DNA from: JAIPJO01 sp035269015 | GTDB lineage: Bacteria; Patescibacteriota; Patescibacteriia; Patescibacteriales; UBA12465 | Length of the DNA stretch: 64,000 bases | Reading direction: 5' to 3' | Assembly: GCA_035269015.1 (NCBI GenBank) | Contig: DATFJU010000016.1 | Span: forward strand, 14,737-78,736 | Shown here: one piece after another, positions 1 to 7,422 of the stretch | How positions within the stretch are numbered: position 1 is the first letter of the stretch | Layout: every line of letters begins with the position of its first letter | Position numbers and translations under genes: made by a program | The notes under the pieces: generated by a model | What the model was told of the DNA's origin: nothing | Seen by the model: only the letters and a program-made list of their open reading frames with translations | Databases searched by the model: none

Positions 1-402
1 AAGAATATAGCTAAAGCTTTTGCTAAAGACGTGGAGCTTGGAGCTGTGGTGGCTTTAATTGGTGATTTAGGTGCTGGAAAAACAGTTTTTGCTAAGGCTT
101 TTTCTAAAGAATTAGGAGTGAAAGAAGAAGTAATTAGCCCTACCTTTAATATTATTAAAACTTATCAAATAAAAAATAGTAAAAAAAATGTTAGAGTTTT
201 TTGTCATGTTGATGCTTATCGTTTAAATAGTTACCAAGAATTATTAGAAATTGGTATTGAAGAATATTTAAATGACAAAAACACTATAGTGTTAATTGAA
301 TGGGCGGATAAAGTGGAAGAGTTATTACCTAAAGATGTGCAGATAATAAGAATTGAACATAAAGAAGATACGAAGAGAGTTTTTTATTTTGATAATAAAT
401 AA
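1..402 (+). CDS. tsaE: TsaE, tRNA threonylcarbamoyladenosine biosynthesis ATPase (5' end outside window)
   Basis: P-loop ATPase that works with TsaB and TsaD in adding threonylcarbamoyl to A37 of ANN-decoding tRNAs. The Walker A motif GDLGAGKT is followed by the family's SPTF switch motif and by HVDAYRL and IEWADK near the C-terminus. The reading frame is open to base 1 with family-like residues (KNIAKAFAKDVELGA) before the first possible start (GTG at 31), so the gene most likely begins upstream of the window and is truncated only by the window edge. tsaD lies about 22 kb away on the other strand, so the pathway genes are dispersed here. Confidence 0.9.
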   Translation, partial: KNIAKAFAKDVELGAVVALIGDLGAGKTVFAKAFSKELGVKEEVISPTFNIIKTYQIKNSKKNVRVFCHVDAYRLNSYQELLEIGIEEYLNDKNTIVLIEWADKVEELLPKDVQIIRIEHKEDTKRVFYFDNK

Positions 403-452
403 CTTGGTGTCTAAAATTATAACTTTACACATCTTTATATAATTATATATTT

Positions 453-476
453 CCATCTTTAGAGATGGTTTTTTTT
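453..476 (+). terminator. Rho-independent terminator after tsaE
   Basis: Six-base stem CCATCT/AGATGG with a TTAG loop, followed by eight T. It overlaps the 3' end of the convergent lspA gene, whose stop codon lies in the loop. Confidence 0.75.
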
Positions 477-941
477 ATTATATTTTGATGAAGAAAAATT
501 TAAAAGTATTAAAATAAAGGCACTTGAAGATATTAATATGTCAGCAATGTTTAAAACAGTGAAGTTTAAAATATCAAGATAGTCTATAACATAACCATAT
601 ATTAATCTGTCTAAAGCATTACTAAGAGCTCCTAGTATTAGGGCAAACAAAGCTATTATTACAATATGTGAGTATTTATGTTTTATTAGATAGATTAAAT
701 AGAATATTAGTCCTATTATTATACTTACAATAATAATATTTAATATCATTCCAGAGACTGGCAAGGAAAAAGCAATGTTAAAGTTTTTAGAAAAAGTAAA
801 TTTAAGGTATTCGCCTAATAAGTTTAAATTAGGGTTATTATTAACAGCTACTTGTTTAAGATAACGATCAAAAATAAAAAATATAGCAAGTATGGTAATT
901 GTTGCTATATTTTTTATATTAAAAGTATTTGATTTTATCAT
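459..941 (-). CDS. lspA: Lipoprotein signal peptidase (signal peptidase II)
   Basis: Membrane aspartyl protease that removes signal peptides from lipid-modified prolipoproteins. The 160-residue protein has four hydrophobic segments and the family motifs: FDRYLK in the first segment, FNIAFSLP (the usual N-x-G-x-AFS region), NALDR with catalytic Asp111, and LNIADILI with catalytic Asp134. It lies 7 bp downstream of the DksA-like gene and is probably cotranscribed with it. Its presence fits the lipobox-bearing thioredoxin-fold protein at 26430. The usual glycine in the NxGxAFS motif is replaced by N-I. Confidence 0.9.
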   Translation of the reverse strand: MIKSNTFNIKNIATITILAIFFIFDRYLKQVAVNNNPNLNLLGEYLKFTFSKNFNIAFSLPVSGMILNIIIVSIIIGLIFYLIYLIKHKYSHIVIIALFALILGALSNALDRLIYGYVIDYLDILNFTVLNIADILISSSAFILILLNFSSSKYNKKNHL

Positions 942-948
942 AGTAAAA

Positions 949-1335
949 TTAGCTACTTTGTAGTTTTGTTTTACATTCTATACATGAACTAGCAGTTGGT
1001 CTAGCTAAAAGTCTTTTAGGATTGATTTGTTGTCCGCAATATTTGCAGGTACCATATTCTCTATTTTCAATTCTTTTTAGTGCTTTATCTATATCTGAAA
1101 GTGTTTTTTCAAATATTCTTTGTGTTTCTACAGTAGTACTGTATTCACTAATTTCTTGAGCATTTTCATCTGGCTTATCTCCATATTCTGGGAATTTAGC
1201 ACTTCGATTATCTGCCTCATGACTATCTTCTCTAGATATGTCATTTAGATCTTCTAGTATTTTATTTTTTCGATCCATTAACTCTTGTTTGATTTGATTA
1301 AGAGTTTCTTGGTTCATTGTTTGTTGTTTTTCCAT
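949..1335 (-). CDS. DksA/TraR-family zinc-finger protein
   Basis: A 128-residue protein with a helical, charged N-terminal part and a C-terminal C4 zinc finger formed by Cys97, Cys100, Cys118 and Cys121 (CKYC...CIEC). This is the fold of DksA/TraR proteins, which bind RNA polymerase through the secondary channel. It is shorter than E. coli DksA (151 aa), and the DxxDxA tip motif of the coiled coil is not clear (EDSHEADNR is the nearest), so equivalence to DksA function is not certain. It is the first gene of a two-gene operon with lspA. Confidence 0.8.
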   Translation of the reverse strand: MEKQQTMNQETLNQIKQELMDRKNKILEDLNDISREDSHEADNRSAKFPEYGDKPDENAQEISEYSTTVETQRIFEKTLSDIDKALKRIENREYGTCKYCGQQINPKRLLARPTASSCIECKTKLQSS

Positions 1336-1402
1336 ATTTTTGGTAATTAAAAAACCAACACAAGTGGCTATTCAAGTACTATTATTGTATACTAAATAAA
1401 GG

Positions 1403-1411
1403 ATTATAGCA
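1403..1411 (-). promoter_or_regulatory. Extended -10 promoter for the DksA-like gene and lspA
   Basis: On the minus strand the sequence reads TGC-TATAAT, an extended -10 element, about 70 bp before the DksA-like start codon. No good -35 box is present at 17 bp, as is common for extended -10 promoters. Confidence 0.5.
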
Positions 1412-1511
1412 AGTCTTTACAAATACTTTTTTATTTGTTAATATTTCTTTGTCTTTAAAAAAGATAAAAGGTGTATTGATGCAGCCTGTAGGCTGTATTT
1501 TGTAAACATTA

Positions 1512-1585
1512 GGAGCGGTAGTTCAGCTGGTTAGAACGCCTGCCTGTCACGCAGGAGGTCGCGGGTTCGAGTCCCGTCCGTTCCG
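1512..1585 (+). tRNA. tRNA-Asp (anticodon GTC)
   Basis: A complete 74-nt cloverleaf. The acceptor is GGAGCGG paired with CCGTTCC (one G-U), the anticodon arm is CCTGC-CTGTCAC-GCAGG with anticodon GTC, the T-loop is TTCGAGT and the discriminator is G. The 3' CCA is not encoded (CAT follows), so it must be added by a nucleotidyltransferase. Confidence 0.95.
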
Positions 1586-1595
1586 CATTAAATTA

Positions 1596-1621
1596 AGTAA
1601 GGTTTATCCTTGCTTTTTTTA
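1596..1621 (+). terminator. Terminator after tRNA-Asp
   Basis: Seven-base stem AGTAAGG/CCTTGCT with a TTTAT loop, followed by a run of T. Confidence 0.75.
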
Positions 1622-1689
1622 ATATCTTACTAGGAAATTTGTATGATAAAAGTAAAGATGTTTTTTTGAGTGCGGGGATAGCGTTATTT

Positions 1690-1698
1690 TGTTATAAT
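1690..1698 (+). promoter_or_regulatory. Extended -10 promoter for the membrane phosphoesterase
   Basis: TGT-TATAAT ends 32 bp before the ATG at 1731. No -35 box of good quality is visible at the usual spacing. Confidence 0.5.
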
Positions 1699-1730
1699 AT
1701 AGATGTAAACACATTTTTTTTATTATTTTT

Positions 1731-2792
1731 ATGATTTATTCAATTATAATACTATTGCTATTTATATTAAGTCATTATTTTGCAGGGCAGTTAATATATA
1801 ATACATTTAGTTTTAAAAAAAGAAAATATTTAGCATATTTAATACCTTTTTTAGTTACCTTTTTTTTCATTTTCAATGTTGTTTTAATAAACTACATAAA
1901 TAAATCATTTTTTGATTTTATATATATTATTAGCGCGGTTTTGTTTGGTTTTTTAACACAAATGCTAATATTTGGAGCTATTTTTTATTTTGCTAAATTT
2001 ATTGTTGCCAAAAGGAAATTATTGGCAAAAATTCTTTTTTCTTTGGTAGTTTTTATGTTTTTATTAGGAACATATAACGCTTTTTTCCCTAGAGTAAAAA
2101 GAATAGAAATAAACAATTTAAATAATTTTAAAGATAGTATAAGAATTGTGCACTTATCAGATTTACACTTAGGCTTAACTTATCAAACAAATTATTTAAA
2201 GAAGTTAGCTATTAAAGTAAACGCTTTAGAGGCAGATATTGTAGTGATAAGTGGTGACTTGTTTGATGGCAATGATTCAGAAATAAAAAAGTTTATTCCA
2301 GCGCTTAAAAGCTTTAATAACCCTATTGTTTTTGTGCCAGGTAATCATGACCATTATATAGATGAAAACTTACTTACAAGTATTGTCTTGGAGGCAGGAC
2401 TTCATGAGTTAAAGAATGAAGCTTATAATATAAAGGGAGTTGAATTTATTGGCTTTGATTATCTAAATGATACAGATAGTGATATAAGAAGAGAGATAGA
2501 TAACTTAAGTGCAAATAAACAAAATTTAAGAGTAGTTATTAATCATGTGCCAGTTGATCAAGCTGAGGCGCATGCTTTAAAAGCAGACTTAATGCTTTCA
2601 GGGCATGCTCATCGTGGACAAATCAGCCCTTTCTCATTATTTGTCCGATATTTATATGGTGATTTCTCTTATGGACTTTCTGATTATAAAGGAATGATAA
2701 CATACACTAGTGCCGGCGTAGGAACTTTTGGGCCACCGCTTCGCACGTTATTTCCTGGGGAAATAGTAGTTTTTTATATTAATGATAAATAA
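1731..2792 (+). CDS. Membrane-anchored calcineurin-like metallophosphoesterase
   Basis: A 353-residue protein with four or so hydrophobic segments in residues 1-120 followed by a calcineurin-like phosphoesterase domain. The metal-binding motifs appear in order: SDLHLG (D-x-H), SGDLFDG (GD), PGNHDHY (GNHD), NHVP and GHAHRGQ (GHxH). This layout is that of the YaeI/YkuE-type phosphodiesterases, some of which act on lipid or UDP-sugar substrates at the membrane; the substrate here cannot be read from sequence. It stands alone between its own promoter and terminator. Confidence 0.85.
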   Translation: MIYSIIILLLFILSHYFAGQLIYNTFSFKKRKYLAYLIPFLVTFFFIFNVVLINYINKSFFDFIYIISAVLFGFLTQMLIFGAIFYFAKFIVAKRKLLAKILFSLVVFMFLLGTYNAFFPRVKRIEINNLNNFKDSIRIVHLSDLHLGLTYQTNYLKKLAIKVNALEADIVVISGDLFDGNDSEIKKFIPALKSFNNPIVFVPGNHDHYIDENLLTSIVLEAGLHELKNEAYNIKGVEFIGFDYLNDTDSDIRREIDNLSANKQNLRVVINHVPVDQAEAHALKADLMLSGHAHRGQISPFSLFVRYLYGDFSYGLSDYKGMITYTSAGVGTFGPPLRTLFPGEIVVFYINDK

Positions 2793-2855
2793 GTATTTGT
2801 TACTTACTATAGTTAGGATTTAGATATAAACAATTTAAATTTTCTTAGCGCTTAG

Positions 2856-2882
2856 AACCTCTTTTAAAAGGGTGGTTTTTTT
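2856..2882 (+). terminator. Probable terminator after the membrane phosphoesterase
   Basis: An imperfect hairpin (AACC-T-CTTTT / AAAAG-GGT-GGTT) followed by seven T. Confidence 0.55.
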
Positions 2883-2958
2883 AATAAAGATTTAAATGTG
2901 TTAGAATAAATATGAAAATATTTTAGTTAGATTTTACTTAGATGAGAATTAATAAATT

Positions 2959-4188
2959 ATGTCTAAACAAAAACAAGTTGTTAAATTAAAAAAGACCTTA
3001 AGTTTTCCGGTTTTGCTTTTCTATAGCACAGGAACAATTTTAGGTTTAGGTATTTATGTTATTTTAGGAAAAATCATTGGTCATGCCGGAATGTTTACCC
3101 CATTGGCTTTTATTGTCTCAGCTATACTAGTTATATTTACTGCCTTTTCATATAGCGAACTATCAGCTCGTATACCAAAGAGTGGCGGAGCTGTAAATTA
3201 TGTAGATAGTGCTTTTAAAAAACCGGCACTTTCTAAAATTATAGGTTGGTTATTGATTGCCTCTGCTATTATATCTACAGCCACAGTTTTAAATGGTTAT
3301 GTAGGCTATGTTCATGAATTTGCAAATATTGCACCTTGGATAATTATATCAGTTGTTATTTTTGTGTTATCGGCAGTAGCTATTTGGGGTATATCACAGT
3401 CTGCAGCCACAATAACGATTATTACAATTATTGAACTTTTGGGTATATTTTTAATTATTTTTATTGCTGGAGATAATTTAAGTCAATTACCAGCTAGAAT
3501 TTCTGAATTTGTTCCTAGTTTTGAAATTAATGTTTGGAGAGGAATATTAATGGGAGCCTTTTTAGGATTTTTTACCTTTATTGGCTTTGAAGATGTGGTT
3601 AATGTAGCAGAAGAAACTAAGAACCCTCAAAAAAATATGCCTAGAGCTATTATAGGGTCATTAATTATATTAACCATACTTTACATAATAGTTGCTACTA
3701 TTGCCGTTTTAGGTCTTTCTGTCCAAGAGTTAAAGACTAGTGATGCACCACTAGCTGATATATTAGCGCAAAAAGGAGCAGGTTATCCATTAATTATTAG
3801 CATTATTGGATTAATAGCTATAATTAATGGTGTTATGGTGCAAATTGTTATGAACGCTAGAGTATTGTATGGAATGGCTCAAAGAAAATTAGCACCGCAA
3901 ATATTTGGTAAACTAAATAGAAAAACTAGAACTCCAATTTGGGCTACTATTTTTTCTAGTGGGATTATTTTAGCGTTAGCTTTAATGTTTGATCTTGAAT
4001 CACTAGCTAGTGCTACCAATTATATATTACTTACTGTATTTATTTTTATTAATTTAGCGCTTATAGTTTTGAAAAAAAGAGATCCAAAACCTAAAGGTGT
4101 TAAAAGCTATGGGTTTGCTGTGCCCGTTTTAGGTCTTTTCTTTACTGTTGCTATATTAGTTTTTCAATTATATACTCTTTTTAGATAA
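2959..4188 (+). CDS. APC-superfamily amino acid permease
   Basis: A 409-residue, highly hydrophobic protein with about twelve membrane segments. It starts with the APC-family region STGTILGLGIYVILG (first helix with the unwound GxG segment), followed by the SYSELSARIPKSGG motif in the second to third helices and GFFTFIGFEDVVNVAEETKNPQKNMPR-type sequence in the middle, which are hallmarks of the amino acid-polyamine-organocation family. It probably imports amino acids, in keeping with an organism that lacks most amino acid synthesis. The exact substrate cannot be assigned. It is followed after 23 bp by acyP on the same strand. Confidence 0.88.
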   Translation: MSKQKQVVKLKKTLSFPVLLFYSTGTILGLGIYVILGKIIGHAGMFTPLAFIVSAILVIFTAFSYSELSARIPKSGGAVNYVDSAFKKPALSKIIGWLLIASAIISTATVLNGYVGYVHEFANIAPWIIISVVIFVLSAVAIWGISQSAATITIITIIELLGIFLIIFIAGDNLSQLPARISEFVPSFEINVWRGILMGAFLGFFTFIGFEDVVNVAEETKNPQKNMPRAIIGSLIILTILYIIVATIAVLGLSVQELKTSDAPLADILAQKGAGYPLIISIIGLIAIINGVMVQIVMNARVLYGMAQRKLAPQIFGKLNRKTRTPIWATIFSSGIILALALMFDLESLASATNYILLTVFIFINLALIVLKKRDPKPKGVKSYGFAVPVLGLFFTVAILVFQLYTLFR

Positions 4189-4211
4189 TTATAAATATAA
4201 AAAATAAATAT

Positions 4212-4487
4212 ATGTTAAAACACATGAATATTCAGGTTCGAGGTTTTGTTCAAGGTGTTTTTCTTCGAAAAAAAATAAAAGACAAAGCAAAAGAGTTGAA
4301 TTTAAAAGGTTTTGTACAAAATCAAGATGATGGCAGTGTGATAGCAGAGGTTGAGGGGGAAGAAATTGATTTAATTGAACTTTTTGAATTTATTAAAAGT
4401 GGCCCTGGTATAGCAGAACCTGAAAAAATAAAATATCACTTTTCTAATAGTATAGAAAGTTTTTCTAGTTTTGAAGTTAAAGATTAG
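4212..4487 (+). CDS. acyP: Acylphosphatase
   Basis: A small cytosolic enzyme that hydrolyses acyl phosphates. The 91 residues match the family's full length. The motif VRGFVQGVFLRKKI carries the phosphate-binding loop and catalytic Arg, and LKGFVQNQDDGSV carries the catalytic Asn and the DGSV signature. The usual GVFFR is GVFLR here. It is probably cotranscribed with the upstream permease and is followed by a terminator hairpin. Confidence 0.92.
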   Translation: MLKHMNIQVRGFVQGVFLRKKIKDKAKELNLKGFVQNQDDGSVIAEVEGEEIDLIELFEFIKSGPGIAEPEKIKYHFSNSIESFSSFEVKD

Positions 4488-4495
4488 TAGTTTTT

Positions 4496-4540
4496 ATGGT
4501 TTTACTTTTAAAGTTTTTATTTTAGATAAAACCATTTTTA
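4496..4540 (+). terminator. Terminator after acyP
   Basis: Nine-base arms ATGGTTTTA/TAAAACCAT at 4496-4504 and 4527-4535, separated by a 22-nt loop and followed by five T. Confidence 0.6.
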
Positions 4541-4677
4541 AACTTAATGCTAAAGTTATTAAAGAAGAATATAGCTAAAGACTTACAAAACATTTAGTGT
4601 TATTCTTTAAAATAGGGTTTTTTTGTGCTAAAATAATAATAAGTGAACTTAGTTAATTCAAGTTACTAACATATAAT

Positions 4678-5055
4678 ATGAATACATTTTTAAAAACTCT
4701 AAGAGTATTTTTTGTAATTTTAGGTGTAATCTTCTTTTTACTTATCGTAGCAGTCTTTTATTTATATCAAACTGATTTTTATGGTATTAAAACCATGATA
4801 AATTATGAAAAAGAAGAAGTTACTACAACAAATGATATTAATAAAACTGAAGATAAGAACTCTGCTTTAAGTGCTGAGCAAGAAGCTCAACTTGAAAGTA
4901 TCGGTGTTGATCCAGCAACAGTACCAAGTGAAGTAACTCCGGAAATGGAAGATTGTTTTATACAAAAATTAGGAGAAGAAAGGGTGAGGGAGATTGAAGA
5001 TGGCTCATCGCCTACTGCTTTGGAGCTTATAAAAGCAAAGCCTTGTTTAGATTAA
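4678..5055 (+). CDS. Small membrane-anchored protein of unknown function
   Basis: I do not recognise an established family. The 125-residue protein has one N-terminal membrane segment (about residues 9-30), a low-complexity linker rich in Thr, Asn, Lys and Glu, and a compact C-terminal region (about 64-125) starting LSAEQEAQLESIGVDP and containing DCFIQKLG, two cysteines (DCF and KPCLD) and the acidic segment EERVREIEDG. The terminal domain looks conserved-protein-like rather than random and would sit outside the membrane if the N-terminus is in the cytoplasm; the two cysteines could form a disulfide. It begins a run of four closely spaced membrane or exported proteins. Confidence 0.7.
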   Translation: MNTFLKTLRVFFVILGVIFFLLIVAVFYLYQTDFYGIKTMINYEKEEVTTTNDINKTEDKNSALSAEQEAQLESIGVDPATVPSEVTPEMEDCFIQKLGEERVREIEDGSSPTALELIKAKPCLD

Positions 5056-5080
5056 TCATTTAGCATTAATTTATTAATTT

Positions 5081-5479
5081 ATGGAAGCTTTAAAATTAAT
5101 AAGTTCATATTTATTTACTTTGGTAGCCCTATTTATTTTAGATATGTTGTGGATTGAATATGTGGCTGGCAAAATATACAAGAAATACTTAGCTAACATT
5201 TCAAAAGATAGTATTAATTGGTTACCGGCTATACTTTTTTATTTAATTTTTACTTTAGCATTGTTTATTTTTGTGGTTATTCCTGCTAGTTCTTGGTTAA
5301 TAGTTTTACAAAAAGGAGCTTTATTTGGGTTTATTGTTTATTCTATTTATAGTTTAACTAATGCTAGTTTTATTAAAGATTGGAACTGGAAAATTGTTAT
5401 TTCTGATATTTTGTGGGGTACGGTGTTAGGAGGTGTGGCTAGCTTGATTGCTTATTATATTGTCTTAGCAATGCTTTAA
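5081..5479 (+). CDS. DUF2177-family membrane protein
   Basis: A 132-residue protein with four hydrophobic helices. The pattern LDMLWIEYVAGKIYKKYL near the N-terminus, PAILFYLIF in the second helix, and the last helices with SDILWGTVLGG match the DUF2177 membrane family (D-x-x-W ... Y ... FY ... D-x-x-WG). The function of the family is unknown. It lies 25 bp after the anchored protein at 4678 and 12 bp before the DUF192 gene, so the set is probably one transcript. Confidence 0.75.
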   Translation: MEALKLISSYLFTLVALFILDMLWIEYVAGKIYKKYLANISKDSINWLPAILFYLIFTLALFIFVVIPASSWLIVLQKGALFGFIVYSIYSLTNASFIKDWNWKIVISDILWGTVLGGVASLIAYYIVLAML

Positions 5480-5491
5480 ATTTTATTTTCA

Positions 5492-5917
5492 ATGAATAAA
5501 CTATTTTTAATAATTATTGTTTTAATATTACTTTTAAGTACGGCTTTTTTTGTTAATAAAATTGATGAAGTAAAGATAAAAAATACTATTTTTCAAGTAG
5601 AAATAGCGGATGAGAGTAATGAGCGCCAGAAAGGTTTAAGCAACCGCAATTATTTGTGTGGCAACTGCGCCATGCTTTTTGTTTTTGAGGATAGTAAGCC
5701 AAGAACTTTTGTAATGAGAGAAATGATGATGCCAATTGATATTTTGTTTATCAATAATAATATAATTACTGATATATATAAAGATTTAGAACCTGAAGGT
5801 AAAAATTATAATAACTATTATAAAAGCTCATCATCAGCAAATATGGTTTTAGAAATTAATGCTAATTATAGTGATAGACATGACATAAAAGTAGGAGATG
5901 AGATAAATATTTACTGA
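5492..5917 (+). CDS. DUF192-family exported protein
   Basis: A 141-residue protein with an N-terminal membrane or signal segment (residues 3-21) and a DUF192 domain. Family features are the segment IADESNERQKGLSNR, the MLFVFED motif, FVMREMMMPIDILFI (usually FWMKNT..PLDIIFI) and a final GD region. The first cysteines (LCGNCAM) are an addition. DUF192 proteins are widespread and uncharacterised. It ends in the only TGA stop I noticed among the assigned genes, one base before the next ATG. Confidence 0.8.
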   Translation: MNKLFLIIIVLILLLSTAFFVNKIDEVKIKNTIFQVEIADESNERQKGLSNRNYLCGNCAMLFVFEDSKPRTFVMREMMMPIDILFINNNIITDIYKDLEPEGKNYNNYYKSSSSANMVLEINANYSDRHDIKVGDEINIY

Positions 5918-5918
5918 T

Positions 5919-6698
5919 ATGACAAGATCTTATTTACAAACGAGAAAGCCATTAATAATGCTTGTTCTTTTTTTATATGTAATAATGGCTAGTTTATTAG
6001 TTTATTTGTTAGAGCCTCCATATTATTTAGCTATTTGTATAGTTTTGGGTGTACCTTCTTTATTTAATTTCTTTTTATTAAAAAATGGGAAAACTAAAAT
6101 AATAGTATTTTCTTTTCTTACTACCCTTCTATTTGCCCCACCAATAGAGTTGATGGCAAGGTTGGCAAACGCTTGGGATGTAGCTTCAATATTTGCTCGC
6201 CCTTTTGGTTTAATACCTTTAGAGAATATGTTGTTTGCTTTTTTAAACTTCTTTTGGATTTTAAGTTTTTATGAGTTTTTTCTAGATACGCAAAAAGCAA
6301 AAGTAGATATAAATAAAAGATTTAAAACATTAATATCATTATATTTATTTTTATCAATAATAACATACGGAGTATTTTTCTTTAATTCTGATCTTATTAA
6401 AACAGATTACCATATCTTAGCTTTAATATTTCTAGTTCCTATTTTGATAATTTTAGGTTTTAAAACTCCTAAACTTATTAAAAAAACACTGATTCCCACA
6501 GCGTTCTTTGCTTTAATTTTCTTTATTTATGAGATAGTTTCTTTATTAATTGGACATTGGTGGTGGCCAGGAAATTATTTATGGCCTATTTCTGTTTCTG
6601 GAATTGTTTTTCCAATTGATGATATAATTATTTGGTATTTACTATCTACCCCAGCCTTGATTTTAGGTTATGAGTTTTTTATTGATGACAACAAATAG
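5919..6698 (+). CDS. Polytopic membrane protein resembling lycopene cyclase domain (CarR/CrtYc-d type)
   Basis: A 259-residue protein with about seven membrane helices. Two internal motifs resemble the duplicated signature of heterodimer-type lycopene cyclases: GLIPLENMLFAFLNFFW (residues 97-113) followed by YEFF, and near the C-terminus WWWPGNY then VFPIDDIIIWYLL followed by YEFF. In the family the motif is P-x-E-E; here one copy is P-L-E-N and the other P-I-D-D, so catalytic competence is uncertain. No other carotenoid genes are in the window. The identification rests on motif spacing and helix layout and could be a distant homologue with another lipid substrate. Confidence 0.5.
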   Translation: MTRSYLQTRKPLIMLVLFLYVIMASLLVYLLEPPYYLAICIVLGVPSLFNFFLLKNGKTKIIVFSFLTTLLFAPPIELMARLANAWDVASIFARPFGLIPLENMLFAFLNFFWILSFYEFFLDTQKAKVDINKRFKTLISLYLFLSIITYGVFFFNSDLIKTDYHILALIFLVPILIILGFKTPKLIKKTLIPTAFFALIFFIYEIVSLLIGHWWWPGNYLWPISVSGIVFPIDDIIIWYLLSTPALILGYEFFIDDNK

Positions 6699-6702
6699 TT
6701 TA

Positions 6703-7422
6703 CTATATTTTTTTTAATATTTTAAGCTCTTCTTCGTTTAATCTTTTAAATTCACCTTCTTTTATTTGACCTAGTTTTAGGGGCCCCAAAGATATCCTTT
6801 TTATTTTTAAAACTTTAATATTAAAATGAGCAAACATTTTTCTTATTTGTCTGTTTTGACCTTGACTTAAAGTAATTAAGAACTTTTGTTTATTTATTTT
6901 TTTTACATTTTTAACTTTAGCTAGAGTTTTTTCTTGAATATCTAGTCCTTGTTTAAAGCTATCTTGAATTTGTGAGAAAGGGGTGCTGTATTTTTCAGTT
7001 TCAACTTCATATACTTTAGTATGCTCAAACCGAGGGTGAGTTAATTTATTAGTTATATCTCCGTCATTTGTTAAGAAAACTAAACCCTGACTGTCTTTGT
7101 CTAAACGACCAACAATATTTAATTTTTCATTATTTAAACCTCTATCCTTTTTTAAAAGATAAAAAATATTTTTTTCACCTTTAAATTTTCTATTAGTACA
7201 AGTGTATCCTTGTGGTTTATTTAATAGGTAATATTTTAATTCAAGCTTAGTCTTAATTATTTTGTTATTAATTTTAATTTCATTATCTCTATTAGCTTTA
7301 TCACCTAGCTGGGCTTGTTTTTGATTAACAAAAACAAGACCTTTCCTTACTAGTTTTTCAGCGTCTCTTCTTGAGCAATAACCTGAGTTAGCTATTATTT
7401 TTGTGATTGGTTCTTTTATCAT
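6703..7422 (-). CDS. RsuA/RluB-family pseudouridine synthase
   Basis: Isomerises uridine to pseudouridine in rRNA. The 239-residue protein has an N-terminal S4 RNA-binding domain (NSGYCSRRDAEKLVRKGLVFVNQK) and the catalytic motif GRLDKDSQGLVFLTNDG with the essential Asp. The C-terminal region contains GQNRQIRKMF, also typical. Its start codon lies inside the 3' end of the upstream O-antigen-ligase-like gene, giving a 35-bp overlap and suggesting coupled translation. Whether the target is 16S or 23S rRNA cannot be decided from sequence. Confidence 0.9.
   Translation of the reverse strand: MIKEPITKIIANSGYCSRRDAEKLVRKGLVFVNQKQAQLGDKANRDNEIKINNKIIKTKLELKYYLLNKPQGYTCTNRKFKGEKNIFYLLKKDRGLNNEKLNIVGRLDKDSQGLVFLTNDGDITNKLTHPRFEHTKVYEVETEKYSTPFSQIQDSFKQGLDIQEKTLAKVKNVKKINKQKFLITLSQGQNRQIRKMFAHFNIKVLKIKRISLGPLKLGQIKEGEFKRLNEEELKILKKI

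Noticed and set aside
4565..4580. Sixteen-base match to the first bases of the window (tsaE)
   Set aside because: The words consist of common A/T-rich codons and nothing else around them matches, so chance or codon bias is enough.
5915..5917. TGA as a sense codon (code 25, Gracilibacteria type)
   Set aside because: TGA is used as a stop in the DUF192 gene, which has normal family length there, and assigned genes reach full length under the standard code with UGG for Trp.
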